Positions 6,004 to 8,877 of a DNA stretch of 8,877 nucleotides are shown here, piece by piece. The notes below the pieces were generated by a model. That model searched no databases. It saw only the letters and a list, made by a program, of their open reading frames with translations, and had not been told where the DNA came from. The position numbers and the translations under genes were made by a program. Numbering within the stretch: the first letter of the stretch is position 1; each line of letters opens with the position of its first letter. Source of the DNA: Nostoc sp. CHAB 5715 (GTDB lineage Bacteria > Cyanobacteriota > Cyanobacteriia > Cyanobacteriales > Nostocaceae); the NCBI RefSeq assembly GCF_020829685.1, contig NZ_JAIVFR010000209.1, positions 1 through 8,877 of the forward strand, written 5' to 3'.

Positions 6004-7266
6004 TTACTCTACTTGTGTGGGGAAAGCACCAGGTCGCACGGCTATGTTAAAACTTTGCCCATTGCGACGTAATTCCATACGTAAATCGCCCCCGACTTGG
6101 CTATTTTCTACTGCCTTTTGGACACTGCTGGCATCTGTGACTGATTGCCCACCAAGCTTTTGGATCACATCACCAGCACGTATCCCTGCTTTAGCAGCTG
6201 GTGAATTTGGGACAACTTTCACAACTAATACACCTTCATCTTCATTCACACTCAAACCGCTATTGGGATCTGAGTTGATATTTTGTTTTAGCTGAGGCGT
6301 TAACCCTACCATTTGAATTCCCAGATAAGGATGTTCTACTTTGCCTGTAGCTATTAGTTGACTGGAAATACGTTGGACTGTGTTGATAGGAATAGCAAAG
6401 CCTAATCCTTGTGCCCCTTGGATAATTGCTGTATTCATGGCAATCACCTCGCCACGGGAATTTAGCAGGGGCCCGCCGGAGTTACCGGGATTAATTGCTG
6501 CGTCAGTTTGAATATACTCTACTCGCCTATCGGGAGCGCCGATTTGATTGCTACTGCGTCCGGTGGCACTGATGATTCCGGTAGTTACTGTATTATCTAG
6601 TCCAAGGGGATTGCCGATCGCGATCGCCCATTCTCCCGGTTGCAGTTGATCTGAGTTACCCAAAGCTACTGAAGGTAAATTCTCTGCCTGAACCTTGATA
6701 ACAGCGACATCGGTTAATTCATCTTTTCCTAACACCTTACCTTGCAAGGTGCGCCCATCCTTGAGTGTCACTGTCACTGTATCAGCACCATCTACCACAT
6801 GGGCATTAGTGAGAATCCTACCATCGGCACTGATGATAAAACCTGAACCAGTACCCCGTTCTACCCTTTCTCCTGATTGTGGCAATTGGGAACCAAAAAA
6901 GCGGCGAAAAAACGGATCGTTAAATTCATCTGGTATCTGAGTTCTTACTGTTCGGGAAGAGTTAATCCGCACTACTGCTGGCCCGACGTTTTGCACCACT
7001 CGTGTTACAAAGTTAGGATCTGTGGCAGCTGGTAATGGAGGAGCAGCATTTACTCGACTAACTGCCAAATTAGATGCACTCTCAGACACCTGCCGAGAAT
7101 GTCCAGCCATATAGCTGCCTGCCAATGTCATACCTGATCCCAGAAGCACCAGCGATAGAGAGGCGGCAGCCTTTTTCCAGGGCGCTTGATTACGGTATTC
7201 GGCTTCAGCAGTGTTATGTGAAATGCTATTTGATGGGTGTTCTCTATTGCGAGATTCGTTTTGCAT
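6004..7266 (-). CDS. HtrA/Deg-family serine protease (HhoA/HhoB/HtrA type), one PDZ domain
   Basis: A 420-residue envelope protease that in this family degrades or handles misfolded proteins in the periplasm or thylakoid lumen under stress. Residues 1-30 are polar; ~31-54 form a hydrophobic signal-anchor (KKAAASLSLVLLGSGMTLAG). The trypsin-like domain (~85-300) has an intact triad: H156 (TNAHVVDG), D186 (LTDVAVI), S263 (GNSGGPL). One PDZ domain follows (~313-405: YLGIQMVGLTPQL, then AGIRAGDVI). One PDZ and this length fit the cyanobacterial HhoA/HhoB/HtrA trio; which paralogue it is cannot be decided here. No Shine-Dalgarno precedes the ATG (the leader ends CCTTCCAGACAGCA), and the in-frame start agrees with a normal N-terminal anchor. 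It converges on aroF. Confidence 0.93.
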   Translation of the reverse strand: MQNESRNREHPSNSISHNTAEAEYRNQAPWKKAAASLSLVLLGSGMTLAGSYMAGHSRQVSESASNLAVSRVNAAPPLPAATDPNFVTRVVQNVGPAVVRINSSRTVRTQIPDEFNDPFFRRFFGSQLPQSGERVERGTGSGFIISADGRILTNAHVVDGADTVTVTLKDGRTLQGKVLGKDELTDVAVIKVQAENLPSVALGNSDQLQPGEWAIAIGNPLGLDNTVTTGIISATGRSSNQIGAPDRRVEYIQTDAAINPGNSGGPLLNSRGEVIAMNTAIIQGAQGLGFAIPINTVQRISSQLIATGKVEHPYLGIQMVGLTPQLKQNINSDPNSGLSVNEDEGVLVVKVVPNSPAAKAGIRAGDVIQKLGGQSVTDASSVQKAVENSQVGGDLRMELRRNGQSFNIAVRPGAFPTQVE

Positions 7267-7460
7267 TGCTGTCTGGAAGGATATTTAGATGTATTACTAA
7301 TGTAGATATTATTTGTGACAGTTTTGTTGCGGAGGTATTGCGTTGTTATGAAACCTTTAGTATTTTACTGAAACATATTGGAATATAGTCATTCATAGAG
7401 GCGCACGCGCTGCGTGTTCTATACTATTGGTCTGTCAACCCAAAAATGACGGGTGAAGGT

Positions 7461-7495
7461 GGGGAGTGGGGAATGGGGAGTAGGGAGTGGGGAAA
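7461..7495. repeat. Heptanucleotide tandem repeat (STRR-like)
   Basis: Five heptads in perfect register: GGGGAGT, GGGGAAT, GGGGAGT, AGGGAGT, GGGGAAA. Short tandemly repeated heptanucleotides of this sort are typical of heterocystous cyanobacteria. Copy number in such arrays can differ between strains. Confidence 0.8.
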
Positions 7496-7556
7496 GAGTT
7501 TTTTGTGTTTCTCAAATGTCTTGATATCCGTCAAAATATATTTGACACACTACTAT

Positions 7557-7669
7557 TGGTCTATCGCATTAATTCTGATGAGTTTGTAGTGAGCGCTTTA
7601 GCGCTCAAGCCAAGGACTAAAGTCCTTACTACGAACTTTTTCACCTATCAAAACTTTTGCGATAGACCA
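7557..7669. repeat. 113-bp nested palindromic element upstream of the Ap4A phosphorylase gene
   Basis: The outer arms TGGTCTATCGCA (7557-7568) and TGCGATAGACCA (7658-7669) are perfect 12-bp inverted repeats. Inner arms GTTTGTAGT (7582-7590) and ACTACGAAC (7628-7636) match 8 of 9. Between them are two hairpins, GAGCGCT/AGCGCTC (7591-7606) and AAGGACT/AGTCCTT (7612-7627), each with a 2-nt centre. The single strand would fold as a cross-shaped structure. The inner 55 bp is a family also seen, decayed, at 1326-1354. Confidence 0.75.
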
Positions 7670-7678
7670 CTATGCCTG

Positions 7679-7684
7679 AAGGAA
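7679..7684 (+). promoter_or_regulatory. Ribosome binding site deciding the Ap4A phosphorylase start
   Basis: AAGGAA lies 5 nt before the ATG at 7690. The earlier in-frame ATG at 7672 has no such site and directly abuts the palindromic element, so the start at 7690 is preferred. Confidence 0.6.
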
Positions 7685-7689
7685 TAAAA

Positions 7690-8610
7690 ATGGCAAAGGG
7701 GAAAATCTTACTTAAACCTAGCACTTTATGGACAAGTGTTAAAGAACGAACTGAACATGCTTTGCAATGCGGGGCGCTACTGTCGATTCCGACAGAATTT
7801 GAATTTGTTGAACAGGAGGGCGTGCGCTTTTTAGTGCGGATTTTGTCTAACCTGAATCGCAAAAAAGCAGCTAAGGAGAAACAGGAAAAACAATCTGCTA
7901 CTTCTGGTCAAAAGTTTAATCCTTTTTTGCCCTACGAAGAAGATTTATTTGTGGCGGATATCTCCGATACTCATGTATGTATTTTAAATAAATTCAATGT
8001 TGTTGATTATCACCTGCTAATCATCACCCGTGCCTTTGAGGAACAGGAAAGCTTGCTGACTCTGGAAGATTTTGCGGCTATGTGGGCATGTTTGGCTGAT
8101 TTCGATGGTTTAGCATTTTATAACAGTGGCAAAACCGCAGGTGCTAGTCAGCGACATAAGCACTTGCAATTAGTGCCACTACCACTTGCACCTTCGGGGC
8201 CGCAGATACCTATTAAACCTCTGCTAACAGCAGCACAATTTCAGGAATCGATACCTTCTGGTGCATCCGCTACGCCAACGGTGGGCTTTACCAACGCAAT
8301 ACCAAAACTTCCTTTTGTACACGCTTTCGCACCATTAAATCCCCATTGGGTACGATCGCCATTTGCAGGGGGACAAGCAACACTGGAAGTTTATCATACT
8401 TTGCTGCATTCTGTGGGAACTGGTGCTTACAATCTGCTAGCGACACGAGAATGGATGTTGATTGTACCGCGATCGCAAGAGCATTTCCAGTCTATCTCTG
8501 TGAATTCATTAGGATTCGCTGGTGCTTTACTAGTGAAAAATGCAGCAGAAATGGAGATTCTCAAAACCCAAGGGCCGATGACTATCCTCAAGAGTGTCGC
8601 TGTATGCTAA
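7690..8610 (+). CDS. Ap4A phosphorylase / ATP adenylyltransferase (HIT superfamily)
   Basis: A 306-residue cytoplasmic enzyme (312 if begun at the ATG at 7672) that in this family splits diadenosine tetraphosphate with phosphate into ADP and ATP, controlling levels of this stress-linked dinucleotide. The GAFT/HIT catalytic motif is seen as SQRHKHLQLVPLPL, with H156-K-H158-L-Q160 in 306-residue numbering; the second His is the usual nucleophile. Other family marks are NKFNVVDYHLLIITR before the motif, and REWMLIVPRS and LGFAGALLVKN near the C-terminus, where GPMTILKSVAV closes the protein. Activity of this kind, rather than a symmetrical hydrolase, is known in cyanobacteria. A Lys/Glu-rich stretch at ~56-72 (RKKAAKEKQEKQ) may be a flexible loop. 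The gene stands alone; no clear terminator follows. Confidence 0.92.
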   Translation: MAKGKILLKPSTLWTSVKERTEHALQCGALLSIPTEFEFVEQEGVRFLVRILSNLNRKKAAKEKQEKQSATSGQKFNPFLPYEEDLFVADISDTHVCILNKFNVVDYHLLIITRAFEEQESLLTLEDFAAMWACLADFDGLAFYNSGKTAGASQRHKHLQLVPLPLAPSGPQIPIKPLLTAAQFQESIPSGASATPTVGFTNAIPKLPFVHAFAPLNPHWVRSPFAGGQATLEVYHTLLHSVGTGAYNLLATREWMLIVPRSQEHFQSISVNSLGFAGALLVKNAAEMEILKTQGPMTILKSVAVC

Positions 8611-8675
8611 CTTGGTGCGATGTCTACAAGGGGCTTTGCATCAAATTATATAAGTAACCACGCAAAATTAATTAC

Positions 8676-8752
8676 AGTCATTGCGAACGAAGCGAAGCAA
8701 TTCGCTTGCGGCTGGGATTGCTTCATTTCGCTTTGCTACATTCGCAATGACT
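8676..8752. repeat. 77-bp palindromic repeat with perfect 12-bp ends
   Basis: AGTCATTGCGAA (8676-8687) and TTCGCAATGACT (8741-8752) are perfect inverted ends. The interior continues as a looser inverted repeat (CGAAGCGAAGCAA against TTGCTTCATTTCGCTTTG). It resembles a widespread cyanobacterial intergenic repeat and may form a strong hairpin just downstream of the Ap4A phosphorylase gene. Confidence 0.75.
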
Positions 8753-8840
8753 AGGACTTACGCACTGTACAAAATGACTATCATGTGTATCAACGAAGAT
8801 CCGTTGTTTCAGGCTATTGGCTACTAGCTTAATTATCAGT

Positions 8841-8871
8841 AGCGTAGGCGCAGCCCGCCGCAGGCATCGCT
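8841..8871. repeat. GC-rich dispersed cyanobacterial repeat at the window end
   Basis: AGCGTAGGCGCAGCCCGCCG followed by CAGGCATCGCT fits an abundant intergenic repeat of Nostoc-type genomes as I remember it. Only one copy is in the window, so its repeat status rests on recognition, not on a second copy here. The 8752-8765 stretch TAGGACTTACGCAC is likewise reminiscent of a common repeat or insertion sequence end. Confidence 0.5.
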
Positions 8872-8877
8872 GGCTAA

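Larger units (their letters stand above)
7267..7689. other. Divergent intergenic region between HtrA-type gene and Ap4A phosphorylase gene
   Basis: About 420 bp without a credible gene. It must hold the promoter of the minus-strand protease gene (within roughly 7267-7390) and that of the plus-strand Ap4A phosphorylase gene. It also contains a small GC-rich palindrome (7404-7416), a 15-bp near-direct repeat (7422-7436 and 7551-7565, 14/15), a heptanucleotide tandem array (7461-7495) and a nested palindrome (7557-7669). I cannot point to a secure -35/-10 pair. Confidence 0.6.

Noticed and set aside
5963..6295. Plus-strand ORF of 110 codons opposite the protease 3' end
   Set aside because: A shadow of the PDZ-coding region, which has strong family evidence on the minus strand.
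7074..7388. Plus-strand ORF of 104 codons across the protease start
   Set aside because: Its first part is antisense to the protease signal-anchor; no ribosome binding site and no recognisable domain.
7404..7416. GC-rich palindrome CACGC/GCGTG as a terminator or operator
   Set aside because: The stem is only 5 bp with no T-run, and similar GC-rich fragments are common in cyanobacterial repeats, so a specific role is unsupported.
7487..7687. Plus-strand ORF of 66 codons running through the repeat region
   Set aside because: It begins in the heptanucleotide array and crosses the palindromic element, so it is open by chance over repeats.
8346..8657. Plus-strand ORF of 103 codons overlapping the Ap4A phosphorylase 3' end
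   Set aside because: Out of frame with the conserved C-terminal motifs of the enzyme and without its own ribosome binding site.

Overview
The window looks like chromosomal DNA from a filamentous, probably Nostocales-type cyanobacterium. The evidence is nine copies of the HIP1 octamer GCGATCGC in 8.9 kb (starts at 1, 586, 982, 2628, 3194, 5598, 5792, 6620, 8469), a photosystem II assembly gene of the PAM68 family beside rpsO, a heptanucleotide tandem repeat of the STRR kind, and intergenic regions full of small palindromic repeats. The genus is inferred; no 16S or other marker is present.

Layout. 1-1146 (+) is the 3' part of comEC, the DNA-uptake channel, cut by the window edge. 1460-3124 (+) is a GH13 alpha-amylase-family enzyme. 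3387-3656 (+) is rpsO (ribosomal protein S15), followed 12 bp later by pam68 (3669-4139), with a likely terminator at 4192-4245. 4716-5774 (+) is aroF, a DAHP synthase of the Thermotoga-like class with an N-terminal regulatory domain. It converges on a membrane-anchored HtrA/Deg serine protease (6004-7266, -), and the two share a bidirectional terminator-like hairpin at 5886-5920. 7690-8610 (+) is an Ap4A phosphorylase / ATP adenylyltransferase. The last 267 bp hold repeats only.

The genes are mostly unrelated housekeeping functions: DNA uptake, glucan metabolism, translation plus photosystem assembly, aromatic amino acid entry, envelope proteolysis and dinucleotide turnover. Only rpsO-pam68 looks like a true operon.

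The less ordinary content is intergenic. Between pam68 and aroF lies a 321-bp element with three nested layers of inverted symmetry (28-bp ends 21/28 matched; 35-bp arms 32/35 matched; then four short hairpins arranged as two mirror-image pairs with identical 10-nt spacers). A second, 113-bp nested palindrome ends 20 bp before the preferred start codon of the Ap4A phosphorylase gene. These look like non-autonomous mobile repeats (MITE- or REPIN-like). I see no phage, CRISPR, toxin-antitoxin or defence operon, and no convincing undescribed multi-gene system.
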